Shown: positions 1-12,608 of the stretch, piece by piece
How the letters are laid out: the number at the start of each line of letters is the position of its first letter
Numbering within the stretch: the first letter of the stretch is position 1
Assembly: GCA_018292915.2 (NCBI GenBank)
Contig: JACVVK020000536.1
Coordinates: 12,501-76,500 of the forward strand
Source: Batillaria attramentaria
Taxonomy: Eukaryota > Mollusca > Gastropoda > Batillariidae
DNA length: 64,000 nt
Reading direction: 5' to 3'
Position numbers and translations under genes: made by a program
The notes under the pieces: generated by a model
What the model was told of the DNA's origin: nothing
Databases searched by the model: none
The model's input: the letters and a program-made list of their open reading frames with translations, nothing else

Positions 1-589
1 TCTTAGGTATCACTTAGCTCGGCTCAGCCTCGGTTAGCCCGATGTGGGCGTCGTCGCAGGAGCGTAGATAAGCGACGGACCCGGAACAGGGATGGGCACA
101 ATGTTGCGACACAGGACACCCGCGTAAAATTTGCTAGATCAGTGGCCGACGCGGTATAAGAACACCTAAACACGATGTGTAGTCTAAATGGGTGCGTGTT
201 TTTACGGGTGCTACTCTGCTTCACAAGTAGCATTGCTAGGACACGAAGTTTCCGAACAGCAGCACCGAATGTGATATGTGATACCGGTTTTACCTGGCTA
301 CCGGGCTGCTCATCGGGGGTTTCTCTCCGGGTTATCCGGCTTTCCTCCCCCATCAAAATTGTTAAAGGAAAAAAAAAAAAAGGTAATGGGTGGCGCTGCA
401 CTGCGGCGACGCGCTTCCCCCGGGGGAAGCAGCCCGAATTTCCCGAAAGGGATAATAAAGTAGTAGTAAAAAAAAATATGTTTCCAATTTCACAGTGGCA
501 CTGAGTGTTTCCAACGGACTTATAGTAGTGTCGGCGCGAAACTGTGTAAAGGGGTGTATATCGACCATACACGGCTTTGACTCATGCGT
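1..589. other. Unassigned left edge
   Basis: Apart from the SINE-E fragment, I see no gene. Overlapping open frames on both strands lack family motifs and splice context. Confidence 0.4.
255..470 (+). mobile_element. SINE-E fragment
   Basis: Shares GGCTGCTCATCGGGGGTTTC-like and GGGGGAAGCAGCCCGAATTT blocks with the copy at 49885, in the opposite orientation. Confidence 0.5.
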
Positions 590-860
590 TATGGTATGGT
601 ATGGTATGGTATGGTATGGTATGGTATGGTATGGTATGGGATGGAGTGGGGTGGGATGGGATGGTATGGGATGGTATGGTGTTGTATGGTGTGGTGTGGT
701 GTGGTGTGGTGTGGTATGGGATGGGATGGGATGGTATGGTATGGTATGGTATGGTATGGTACGGGGTGGTATGGTATGGTATGGGGTGGTATGGTATGGT
801 ATGGTATGGTATGGTATGGTATGGTATGGGGTGGGGTGGGGTGGGGTGGTATGGTATGGG
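590..860. repeat. (ATGGT)n minisatellite
   Basis: About 270 bp of TATGG/ATGGG/GTGGG pentamers. Four overlapping open frames of 100-150 codons here are products of the repeat (Tyr-Gly-Met-Val-Trp or His-Thr-Ile-Pro runs). Confidence 0.95.
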
Positions 861-981
861 AGACGTCTCTTCGGCGCACATATCCATCTTTTCTCAAATG
901 CTCATGGCGCCTCAAGGCTGAGGGACGAAGCAGTGAAAGCCTGCTACCGCTAAGCGCTACTTTATGTGCAAACCTTCACCC

Positions 982-1303
982 AGGGCCCGTATGTAAAACT
1001 CGAGGTTCATTTAACCCACTGCTACGGGCCTAACCCAGACTAGGACAAAAGAAACTGCCCCCCCCAAAAAAAAAATAAAAATAAAATAAAATAAAATAAA
1101 ATAAAATAAATAAATAAATAAATAAATAAAATAAAATAAAATAAATAAATAAAAGAGGAAGCGAAGAAAGAAAGACAAAAATTCTTCTATAACGGCATAG
1201 GCACCTTGCTGGAATGCACCCGCTTCCTGATTTAAAACAAAAAACAACAGAAAATTTAACCCTAGAGCTAGTTTAGTTTGAGGTTACGACTCTACATAGG
1301 GCT
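982..1303. mobile_element. GGGCCCGTATGT-type inverted-repeat element, copy 1
   Basis: The sequence of the element at 15320 in reverse orientation, with an (AAAAT)n expansion at 1067-1155. Confidence 0.7.
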
Positions 1304-1479
1304 AAACTCCACTAACCCCGGACTTTTCCATGCAGTGCCCTGCTATTCACTCTGGTGCGTGTGACAGTCTTTCTGTTTTCCCCGGCCCACGGCCCACAGC
1401 CCACCCCCAAACTTTTTTTTTTTCCTTTCGAATGCATGAACGGGGATGTTTTTTTGTTGTTGTTGTTGGTTTTTTAAGT

Positions 1480-2645
1480 TGTTTCTCTTTATAGAGAAAC
1501 AACCTTATGAGACGGGGCAAGATTTTTGCTACGCGCAGCAGCAAGTTTCAGTGATACAAAACAAGACTGTGACGGTTCTCCCCACCACAATACTTACTTT
1601 CACGCACACAGTGACGTAACGAAATCTGCGTCATAGACACCTTACGTGCACACTTTGCTGCTGCGTTCTTTTTGGCGGGAATGACGTGTGTGTGTGTAAT
1701 GATGGCTATCTGCTAAACCACCTCGCCGGGTGGCTTTTTACTTTGAGATAAAATGGGCAGTCATATTCTCCAGAGCTATTTTTCACGATTTCTATCCTGC
1801 CGCATTTTGAGAACAGTTATCGCCGATTTTAAAAAATCGGTCATGTTACGAATTTTTTTCGAAAAAAATGTTCAAATGGCTTCATTTTCTGAAATTGGGA
1901 AGATCATCCAATTATACTGCCTGTTTTCGTAGCACAGCTCTGTAGCTCTGACAGGTTTTGTGTAAGAAAAATATTTCCGAGGTAGGGGTGGTTTGCATAT
2001 AAGACCAAATATCTATGAAAAGACTCCTTCAAATTACTCATCATTCCGGTATTTTTGTCACTTGTGACAACTACACATATGACATGAACTATTGCACTAT
2101 TATAGCTTTAGTATTAAGAATAACAGAGCTTTTAGATAAACACATTTGTTCACGTTTTCTTCGAGAAGCGCCCGGTCAAAAAGTTCCAATTTTGCAATTT
2201 CGTAAGTACAATCCAAGGCACTTTAAGTCCACGTTTCATCAGCTCTCTAGATCTTCCAGATTTTATGTCAAATTAATTCAGTCCCGGAAGTCACAAAAGC
2301 AACAAGGAAATCACAAGATATGAAGAAGTATCATCTGTCAGACGAGCAGCGTGAGGCTGACGGCAAATGTTTGGTTCACAGACAAAATCTGCAAGTATCG
2401 TCACTGCTTCCGACATTTCATCAGCCCTCTACATTTTCCAGATAACATGTGAAAAATAATTCAGTCGGAGAAGTCACAAAGCCAATAGGGAAATCACAGG
2501 ACATAAACAAGCATCCTCAGACGATCTCAGTGCTAGAGGCTGACGCCAAAAGTTTAGTTCACGAAATTGACGTCATCTCTCTCTCCTCTCTCTGTATGAC
2601 GACCTGCTTGAGGCTGACGTCAAATGTTTAGTTCACGGAACTGAC

Positions 2646-2707
<62 letters not shown>

Positions 2708-3085
2708 GGAGCCAGGGTGGCCCGAATGGTAGCGCGTTGGACTTTCAATGCTTGGGCCGAGAGTTTGAATCCAGGCCGCTGGGGCCAAATATTTGTGCTG
2801 GCCTTTTTCTCGTTGCCCCGTCTTTGATATCACCCTTATGTGGTGGAAAAGAGCGTTAAACTCCTAACCACCCACCTACCCACCCTCTCCCTCTGCCTCT
2901 CTCTCTCCCTTCTTCCCACACCCGGCCCCACCCCCAGTCACGTGGCTAATCGGTCGAGGTCGTAGAGGATCTAGTGTCATCGGTAGAACTTGGAGAGGGG
3001 AGAAACCGGCAACAATAACAACAAAACAGACAAATAAAATGAAGTGTTGGAGAAACAACTTTGTAGGACGGGGCCGTTCCTCCTT
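1480..3085 (-). mobile_element. 1.6-kb interspersed element, copy 1
   Basis: Reverse complement of 28936-30545. Shared blocks: the GTTGTTTCTC/GAGAAACAAC terminal sequence, TTTTAAAAAATCGGTCATG, TTTGCATATAAGACCAAATA, repeated TTTGACGTCAGCCTC blocks, a GA/CT tract and an internal SINE-A. Confidence 0.8.
2706..2885 (+). mobile_element. SINE-A (tRNA-derived)
   Basis: The tRNA-like head GGGAGCC...GGTAGCGCGTTGG carries A and B box-like blocks. A body (AAATATTTGTGCTGGC, TTTGATATCACC, GTGGTGGAAAAG) follows. It stands directly after a (CT)n tract. Confidence 0.85.
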
Positions 3086-4008
3086 GTTTTTTTTTGTTTT
3101 TTTTTTTTTTTGCGTTACTGCTAGATGCTAACCGTGTGATTATATTTCAAACATGTACGGCTTTTCGTGAAACCAATTATCGTGGAGCTTTTGAAGCTGG
3201 GTAGCACCACAACGACATGGGTCCATTTGGATTACATCCCGTGCTGAGGAGTGCACAAAGGGTAAACAAAATGCGACCCGGATAGCAGAAAAGTTCCCTG
3301 ACATGAACACTGACGTGTAGTTTCAACGATATGGTTCACCTGCTTACATACTTCACCTTTTTACAAAATATAGTCCTGAGACATACATGAGGTTAATGCG
3401 AGTCTAAATACATCGGAGGAGTCCTCCGATGTATTTAGACTCGCACTGACCTCATGTATGTCCAGTGCTTAAGTCTTGCAAGATTTTTCTCATTTAAACC
3501 CAATAGATTTTTAATATATGTTTACATCTTGTTTTAACGTGAAAAGTTTTATATGTTAAAGGACCTGGCAGAAGGGGACTTTTTGTTTGCCGCGAATTAG
3601 CCTTTGTTGCTTGCGCGGCGTTAAGCCCTAACTAACTAACTAATTAACTAACTAACTAACATACTTCACGATAAAAACTCCGGTTTACGAGGTCGCTATG
3701 CCATTTTTCTTTTTCTTGTTGTTGTCGTTGTTGTTGTTGTTGTCGTTGTTGTTGTCGTCGTCGTCGTTGTTGTTGTTGTTTTCATTGACATACGCCGTCT
3801 CCCAAGTAGGTGCTACGGGGATGTGGCTCAGCTAGTGCTTAAGGCGTCTACCTGAGGATCCTGTGGTACCAGGTGAATTGAATCCTCGGGTGGGCAGGAA
3901 TTGGGGTGGGGGTTTTCCCTCACCAAGTCGGGTCAAATTCACGTGCAGACTCGTTCATGTGCCTGTGTCAGTGGGCAATGAAATGTTCACCACTTCCTCA
4001 CGATTTAT
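3086..4008. other. No gene seen
   Basis: Contains the hairpin above, (ACTA)n near 3630, (GTT)n at 3718-3780, and otherwise unassigned sequence. Confidence 0.5.
3381..3461. repeat. Long hairpin
   Basis: Arms of 40 bp (3381-3420 and 3422-3461) around a single G, two mismatches, centre CGGAGGAGTCCTCCG. Confidence 0.9.
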
Positions 4009-4017
4009 GACACTCAG

Positions 4018-4390
<373 letters not shown>

Positions 4391-4408
4391 ACGAACTGCA
4401 ACATGGAG

Positions 4409-4582
4409 TGGGGAGCCGGGGTGGTCGAATGGTAGAGCGTTGGACTTCTAATGCTCGGGTCGTGAGTTCGATCCCGGCTGGGGCCAAATATTTGTGCTGG
4501 CTTTTTCATCGTTGCCCCGTCTTTGATATCACCTATGTGGTGGAAAAGGACGTTAAACCCCCAAACACCACCCACCCACCCG
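4409..4582 (+). mobile_element. SINE-A
   Basis: A near-consensus copy: head from GGGAGCCGGGGTGGTC, B box GTGAGTTCGATCCC, and body ending GTGGAAAAGGACGTTAAAC. It follows a (CA)n/(CGCA)n tract. Confidence 0.88.
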
Positions 4583-4945
4583 CAACATGCAGTGGTTATG
4601 CTTTATTCAAAATATTACAAATGATTCAAAAGAGACTCCAACCCTTTGTTAAAACGTTTCTTTTAGCAATGCCTTTTCAAAAAATTGACTATAATTAGTA
4701 ATTCGTGCAAAGTTTTACCGCGTGCTCACGCAAGCAGGAAAACAAGTCTTCGTGTCACTGACAAGGCTCAGTCACGGTTTGGTTTTGTATTGTACACGTT
4801 GCCTGACAGCTTAAAGATCTTCTGGTTTAAAATTATGATTCTTATGCTCAGAGGCCATTCTTGCTGTTTTTGTGATTGCCTATCATCACACCACTTGACA
4901 CCTTCAGGCCGAAGGACACAAATACACAGGGCCTCAGAACGCCTA

Positions 4946-5290
4946 TATATTCCCTAGCAGCCTCAGGCATCATAGTCACTCCTTAAAATGCTTCAATCTA
5001 GAAACAATTACCGCCATGAACAGATCATTCAAAGGCACGCACCTGACAGGAGTTTAAAAAAAAATGAATGTCTCTTTTCCGCTCAGGCCTCACTGGAGTA
5101 ATGCACGTCTACTTTCCCTTTAGGCCAGAGAGCCAGTTCCCACAAATCCGCTTGCGTCACTTGTGCTCGACCTCTGTGCAAACAGTCCCAGCTTCATTGG
5201 AAGCTTGCCTCTTGTTGCGGCCGCCTGGCATGCACCTTGACCTACATAACACAAGAATCACGCTCTTTCATGACAACAAAAATCACTACA
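4946..5290. repeat. Repeat family F, divergent copy
   Basis: Shares CAGCCTCAGGCATCATAGTC and CTTCAATCTAGAAACAA, and the following ~300 bp, with 26884 and 27882. Confidence 0.75.
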
Positions 5291-5530
5291 GACTAGACAG
5301 GGTATCTCAAATAAACACCAAACACGACCCGAGGTCAGTTTGTGACCTTAGGCCTGCACAGTGACAGCATCTTATCCTAGCAGGAGGTTTTGCATTTATG
5401 CCTGAGAAAAAAAATAATCGAGTTCGATTCAGTGTTTCTCTTAGCCCCTGAGACAAACATCCCCGTGGAATAAATAGAGTGATCCTACATGATCTTAGTG
5501 TAGAAATGGTAAAGTTTGTTGCTCATTTGT

Positions 5531-5938
5531 TTAATAATAATAATAATAATAATGAGTATTGTATAAGCGCTTTACCCAATTTCGTGAATCGGCTCAAACC
5601 GCCGCGAGCTAAACCCAGCTCGCACGCTCACGTGAATCACACGCATTCTCTCACACACTGGACATAAACACATCACAATTTCATGGTGCGAAGGGTCAGC
5701 TCAGCAATTTAAATTTCAGAATGTAGAATTGCATTTAATTTTCAAATATGGTGGGCTGAACATTTCCAAAGCAGAGGGGGGAGGAAGCCGGAGTACCCGG
5801 CGGAGAGAACCCCCGACCATCGGCCCGAATGAACTGTGCCACGAGAAGGAAATATTTTTTTGCCCTGAATGGGACTCGAATCCCCGACCTCTCGCATGGG
5901 TGACAAGTCTCTTAACCACTAGACCACCGACCGACTCC
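5531..5938 (-). mobile_element. SINE-B (tRNA-derived, about 400 bp)
   Basis: Minus strand; the 5' (ATT)n tail in plus view begins it. The tRNA-like head (GGTCTAGTGGTTAAGAGACT, GGTTCGAGTCCC in other copies) is at the right end. The body includes AAAGCGC and GTGAGAGAATGCG blocks. Confidence 0.87.
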
Positions 5939-6423
5939 ATCTGATGATTAGTACAGCTCTTAATGCGATACGACGTTGTTTATACTTTCCCACGCGAGCG
6001 GTCAAATATTCAAATTCTACGACTGTTGTTACACTGCTGAAGCGCTCATTGTGGTCGCCGCGTCATCGAGTACGTTTCTGTTTGCTCAGTGCCAGCATTA
6101 CATACGCTGTCATTGTTCGTGTTTAAGGTGTGATGATAGATAACACGAAAACAGCTCACAAAGATCTGCGATCATAAAAAAATGGTAGCAACAGCCCTTT
6201 CAATTTACACATTTTGAATAAAATTATGAATCACCAGACCTTTATCTAGACATATCAGGTTCCTTGTTTTGTTTTTTCCTGAGTGTAAAATTACGTGATC
6301 ATTATGTATGCAGCGTAGCTCCTTGGCAACGGTGTAAAGTTTTGAAAACCAACGTTAGTTTTAAACTTTTTTTTTCCCTCTCTGTCTTGTCACAGAGCCG
6401 GCAAGCACGACAGCTTTTCGGTC

Positions 6424-6450
6424 ATGCAGTTTTCAAATCCTCAAACGAAC
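6424..6450 (+). CDS. Nuclease-helicase exon 1, start codon
   Basis: The exon opens at 6396 after a pyrimidine tract and CACAG, and closes at the donor GTGAGT at 6451. ATG at 6424 gives nine codons (MQFSNPQTN) in phase 0, and the next exon continues the open frame. The exon is short, so the start remains the least certain part of the model. Confidence 0.55.
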
Positions 6451-6566
6451 GTGAGTATGCGCCCTTCTCTTGAGTATGACCCTGAGAATAACCCGACAAA
6501 TTTGCCACAGCGCTCAATGTTAACGGATATCCTGTGCTTTGTAGATTGTGTGTGTGTGTGTGTGTG

Positions 6567-6632
<66 letters not shown>

Positions 6633-6993
6633 GTGGGGTGGTCGAATGGTAGAGCGTTGGACTTCTAATGCTTGGGTCGTGAGTTCGATCCCGGCTGGGG
6701 CCAAATATTTGTGCTGGCGTCCTTTTCCACCACATAGGGTGATATCAAAGACGGGGCAACGATGAAAAAGCCAGCACAAATATTTGGCCCCAGCCGGGAT
6801 CGAACTCTCTACCCGAGCATTAGAAGTCCAGCGCTCTACCATTCGACCACCCCGGCTCCCCGGACGACAGAGAGAAAAACATCCAAAGAGGAAACTGTTG
6901 AATTCGAGTTGGTGAAAATTGTTCTTCATTTGAAAAGTATGCGAGCACACACGATATAGGGGCTCAAATATTTAGTGGAGTGTGCGTGCGTGC

Positions 6994-7064
<71 letters not shown>

Positions 7065-10000
7065 CAGACCCAAAGAGGGACGAGAGGATGGAGAACCTCT
7101 CCGAGAACCGCCCTGAACAGCTGGCGGAATGCGGTTCAAACCCTCTACCCGGACCTTCTCTCCCGGACGTACTGCGTCCCTCCCGTCTACTTCAACCGAG
7201 TCCCCTACACCAGGCATACTGTGGCCGGACAACCTGTCCTGGTCTTACCAACCGACAGCGACACACCACCGACATCATCTCTCACCAACTCTTTGTCACC
7301 ACCGTTAGTACCAGCTTCACCAAGTCAGCAACAGCAACCGATGTTTCCCCAATCCCCCACTACCCAGAAACCATCAACAGGTGGCGCCAGTGGCAAGTCA
7401 CCCACCACTCCTCCCCTTACGCTGGAAGAGATACTGCACATCTGGTCCAAGCTTCCCATTAACAGCTCCACCGGCTGTCAGCCTGCGTGTCAGGTTCAAC
7501 TTGCAGAAAGTGCATTCCTCAAAACGTTTGAATTCAAAAATGATTCAGAGAAACCTTCAACTATAGTAGATGTAAAAGCTTCCGAAAGCAGAAGTAGCGT
7601 TGACCATTCCACAAAGTCATCAGCCTTACCAGCCCACTCAAGTCCACAAAAGCAGCCCAGAGCAGTTGTTAAGCCTCTAAGGATACCGCCGGGGTTTCCC
7701 GACAAACAGTCACATTCCGACCCTGACGATCGGACACACGCGGTTAGCTCAACCGCGTCTTCCATTCCAACAACTAACAATAATCTTCCTCCATGCACAT
7801 CAACGAAACCAGGTTGTAACAAACCCGAGACACGTCCGTCGTCATACAGTATGTGGAGTGAAGACCCAAAGCCTAACATCGCGCCCAAATTCTACGAAAG
7901 CGACACGTACGAGGATCGCGCCCAGCAGCACGTGCTGCACTGTCTCATGGAACTGGGTCAGCGTCAGCAGGAGGTCATGTTCGTGCTGTCTCAACTAGAG
8001 TACGGGAACTATCTCAACAAACCTTCCTACGCGGCGGCCGCTAGTCACTTACCACGTCCCATGGATCTCAGTCAGTCTTACCATCGCGGTGACTTTGACG
8101 TCATGGTGCTGCATCGTCAGTACGGACTGCTGGTTGGGGAGATCAAGTCCGTCGGGTTGAACCTGGCTGGTCTAAAGAAATCCCAAGCTCAAGCCGATGC
8201 TGACGTTGCCAAGAGGCTGTGGAGATCCGTGAAGCAACTGGACAAGTCAGAGACGGTGATCAAACACATCGTGAGTGACATCGCGCCAAAACTGCTGGTG
8301 AAGAGAACGTTGATTCTGCCGTATGTGACGGCGGAACAGCTGGAACGGGTTCTCAACAACGCTCCACAGCTTGCACAGGTAAGAACGCACAGTCTACCGG
8401 TCCCCGTAGTGTAGTGGTTAGCACTTCGGATCATGGATCGGTAGACCCGGGTTCGAGTCCGAGCCGAGGCAAGCGGGATTTTTCCTGCATAGGTCGGCTC
8501 CTACCCTTAGTGGGTGTGCTATGGGCCCGATGGTGAGGCTGTTGCCACACAGCCGAGCTTCACCCACATCACGGGTGCGACTTTCGGGGTGCTTCCCTTA
8601 GTATGACACGTCTTATGATGTGGATGATTACACGGCCGGCACCGCAGGTGCCGTAGTTCCCGGGCCTGGTTAATGCCGGGATATTTATGACAGGAAGCGT
8701 GGAATGCGGCCCTGTCCCGCAGTCCGAAACCACATGGACCTCCATAGCATCATCTTACCATCATCATCATGCATATTTTTTTTTTTTAAATTGTCCCAGC
8801 TTCCGAGTCCTCCGTGGGTTCTACTCATGACCTGGGACGAACACCACTAGAGCTGGCAAAGAGTCGGAGCAAAAAAAAAAAAACCAAACAAACAAACAAA
8901 CAAACCCCAACAAAAACAAAAAAACAAACAAACAAACAAAAGAAAAGCACGGTCTGTAACTTGCATTTCTACCAGTTGGTGGACAGGTCGTCAATATGAC
9001 GGTGGACATGACGTAAGTTTTCTTTGTCAGTGTCAGGGTGGGTGGGGGTTTCGGGGTTTAACGTCCTTTTCCACCACATACGGGTGATATCAAAGACGGG
9101 GCAACGATGAAAAAACCAGCACAAATATTTGGCCCCAGCCGGGATACAAACTCATGACCCGAGCATTGAGAGTCCAACGCTCTACCATTCGGCTACCCCG
9201 GCTCCCCCTTTGTCAGTGTCAGAGTCAGGTTTGCGGAAAATGTGCAGTGTAGACACACCGCCTCGAGTGGCGCCATTGTCTAAGACATTTCGCAGGACAT
9301 CTCGGTCAGTCTGTCAATCTCTGACTTTTGTATTGGTGTCGATAGGAAGCGGTTGTCTGCGTCACTGTCACTTCCCGTGTCGTTGAGGGGTGGTGCAGAC
9401 GGGGGCTCTGGGTTAGATTCAATGTCCCCACGCCGCATTAACGGGAGTTTACTTGCCTCTCCTGCGCAAGACTGGTATACATTTGCACCCCTTAACGAGC
9501 GAACCATATCAACTGAGCGCAGCAATGTACTACCGGCAAAAACCGCAACACACGTTGCCACAAAGGTACAACCTAGCAAAATGCAGGTATCTCTTCTGCA
9601 CAAGATCCCGACAAGAGTCTGTAATGTGTGATCCACGACTCAGAAACCCAGGAAACCGACAGCAAATTGCACGGTGCATGATTCGCATTCAGCCAGTGAC
9701 CAGATCCTATCAGCAATGTCCAGCAAGCAACGATATCCATACAGTCTGTTACGCTTTCGTAACGGGTTTATCTGTTTATCGTAGCCTTAAAAATTCCACG
9801 TGTTCTTACAGGAAGTATGCACCTGTTTGGGAGCCCCGGATGTGGCAAGCTCCGTCCAGCTGTGTCTGTGTGCCGACCAGATGTCAGACCCCGCTTCTCC
9901 CTGGCACGTGACACCCGTCATGCCAGAACTGAGTGCCTGGTGGCGCAGACGGATGGCCTGTACTACAGACCCGGCAATGACAGATGATATTTATGTGAAT

Positions 10001-12572
10001 ATCGTTTCCAGGTACGATGTCAGTAACGCGAAACACACTATAATTTTGAGTTGTTCGTGATCTTGATCATTCGAGTTTCTTTGAAATTTGTAAGTACAGT
10101 ATTGGTATTAGCTTCTGTTGTAGATCTAGATCTGCACACAACGACCAAGAGTTGGTAAACGCAAATTCCCTCTGCTGTTTTGTTGGTGGTGGTGGTGGCG
10201 TTATTGCTGGTTTGTGAGGGGGTTTTGTTGTTGTTGTTGTTTTCGGCTAGGCTATCTTATTTACATTCTGTGACAGCCATACAGCGTCATTTGTAGACGT
10301 CATTGATTCCTAGAGTAGTGAATTGTTTTATTTCTTAGTGATTTGTCATTTAAGGCTGTATATAGAGTTTCCTTTTTTTCTTTTTAATAGCGTTTGTAAT
10401 ATTATTTTAGAGCCCGCCACGCCGGAACATGCAATTGCCTCAGGAGGGAAAAATAAAGTAATTTGAACTTGAACTTGTGTGTCGACAAAGAAATAAACAA
10501 TCTCAATGGAAGTGTTAATGATTTTCACCCACATAGCAAAAGTAAAGCTTATCTGTTAACTGTTTTGTGGCGGCCATGCACACAGCGTCATTTGAGTGTC
10601 TGACAAAGAAATAAACACCTCAATGGAAGTGGTAATGATTTTCACCCACAAAACAAAGTAAAGCTTATGTGGTATCAGTTTTGTGGCGACCATACACCGT
10701 CATTTGAGTGTTTGAGATATTGACAGAGAAATAAACATTCCATTGAAAATGTGGGTACTTTTTTCACGCACATAACAAAGTACAGCTTACACAGCAGTGG
10801 TCAAATGTTCCAGGCTTGCCGGTCCTGCGACTTCCGTGAGCGTGCATTGCGTGGTCCCCCCGCGCGTGGAGGTGCGGACGGAGGGAGAGGCCGTGTCTGA
10901 GGTGGGGGAGAGGATGGCGCGCGTGGTGCTCACCCCTCGCCAGGTCGGCCTCGTCTCCCGCCCACAGCGCATGGTCTGTCTGACGGGACCCCCGGGCACG
11001 GGCAAGACGCTGCTGCTGGTACTGAAGGGACTGCGCTGGCTGCGGCAAGGACACGACGTCCACGTTGTGTGTGTGTTTCTGCGGAGCCTGGTGGCCTGTC
11101 TTCTCATCTACCATCAACTCCGGAGAACTCTTCTCCAAGACTCGACCACCCCTGCCACTGCGGGCACCGTACACTTCCATCAGTTTGACCTGTCAAAAGG
11201 CGAGGACAGTTTGCGTGCGGCCCTCAACACGTTGACGTCATCGGCACGGGATGGTCATCTCTACGTCATCATGGACGAAGCCAATCCATTTGCATGGTAT
11301 ATTTCTCTTTTATTTATTCATTTTTATTAGAGGCATACCCATATACAAGAGAGATCACTGTAGCCTGTAATTTTGATTATCTGAATAAAGATAGGACGTA
11401 TGTAGACACAGCAATTTGTTTTGTTTTGTTTTGTTTTGTTTTGTTTTGTTTTTCGTAATCGATAAGTTACAAGAAATGTCGATTTGTGTATCGAAAGGCT
11501 TTTTTTTTTTTTTTACTGTCAATATCCGAGATTGAGAAAACAAGACAGGGGCCTATATGGTGTTCATGAAACACGGAACAAGCATAGTGACCCTTACGTA
11601 CGTTCGGGAACGATCGAAAAAGAAACTTGGGCTGGAGTTCGAGGTGTGTGTGTGGGGGGGGGGGGGGGAGGGGGGACTCGAAAGTGGCAGTGACCCTAGC
11701 TTTCGAGAAAACTCGAAACACGGTACGGGAAACGTTAAGTACCTACCTGCATTGTCACAGGGACGTGAATGGAAGTCGACGGCGACTGATCGAGGAGCTG
11801 TCCGCCATTGTCCCTCAACTCTCCCTTTGGACGGCTTCAGTGTACATCGTCGGCATCCCCACTTGCCTCAAAGAGGAGCCGCTGACGATTCCGCTCCGTT
11901 GCGCACCGGCGGTTCACCGCGAGCTGGACGCTTTGATCAGGATGCAGACGAAGCTGATTCATCTGTACAGCCGCAGCAGCGCCCCTTTGCCGTCTGACGG
12001 ACCCAAGGTCATTCGGGTGACGCACCAAGGTCAAGGTCACGCAGGCACCTGGCCCTTGCAGTGTGTCCAGTGTGGAGCGGAGGTCGCTGGCGTTCTGAGG
12101 CAGCTTCGGGTCGGCTCGACAGGTATACTTGTTTCGATTCAATTCAATTCAACATTCTTGTTTAGCCTTCTAGCATTAAAAAAAAAAAAAACTCGCGGCG
12201 GTCGGTGGTCTAGTGGTTAAGAGACTTGTCACTAATGCGAGAGGTCAGGGGTTCGAGTCCCACTCGGGGCAAAGAATCTTTCCTTCTCGTATGTGGCACC
12301 GTTCATGTTGACCGATCTTTGGGGTTTCTCTCCGGGTACTCCGGTTTCCTCCCCCCTCTGCTCTGGAAATGTTCAGCCCACCAAATTAGAAAAATAAATG
12401 CAATTGTACATTCCGAAATTTATATAGCTGAGCTGACCCTTCGCACCACGTGATTGTGATGTGTTCATGTCCAGTGTGTCAGAGAATGCGTGTGATTCGC
12501 GTGAGCGTGCGTGTTGGGTTCAGTTCGCGGCGCTTTGAGCCGATTCATGAATTTGGGTGAAACGCCTATACA

Positions 12573-12608
<36 letters not shown>

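Noticed and set aside
582..953. Overlapping 100-150-codon open frames
   Set aside because: They translate the (ATGGT)n repeat on several frames and both strands; no start context or splice sites.
6975..7067. N-terminal Cys-Val extension of the long open frame ending at 8414
   Set aside because: It is the translated (TG)n tract; the acceptor at 7067 and the upstream exon explain the start better.
8401..8472. Functional tRNA genes
   Set aside because: All tRNA-like sequences here are heads of multi-copy SINEs with attached bodies and tails; no free-standing cloverleaf with terminator was found.
8984..9010. A possible 26-nt exon (VVNMTVDM) between exons 2 and 3 of the nuclease-helicase gene
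   Set aside because: It has AG and GT flanks, but its phase would push exon 3 out of the frame that continues into the helicase domain; exon 2 joins exon 3 directly in phase 0.
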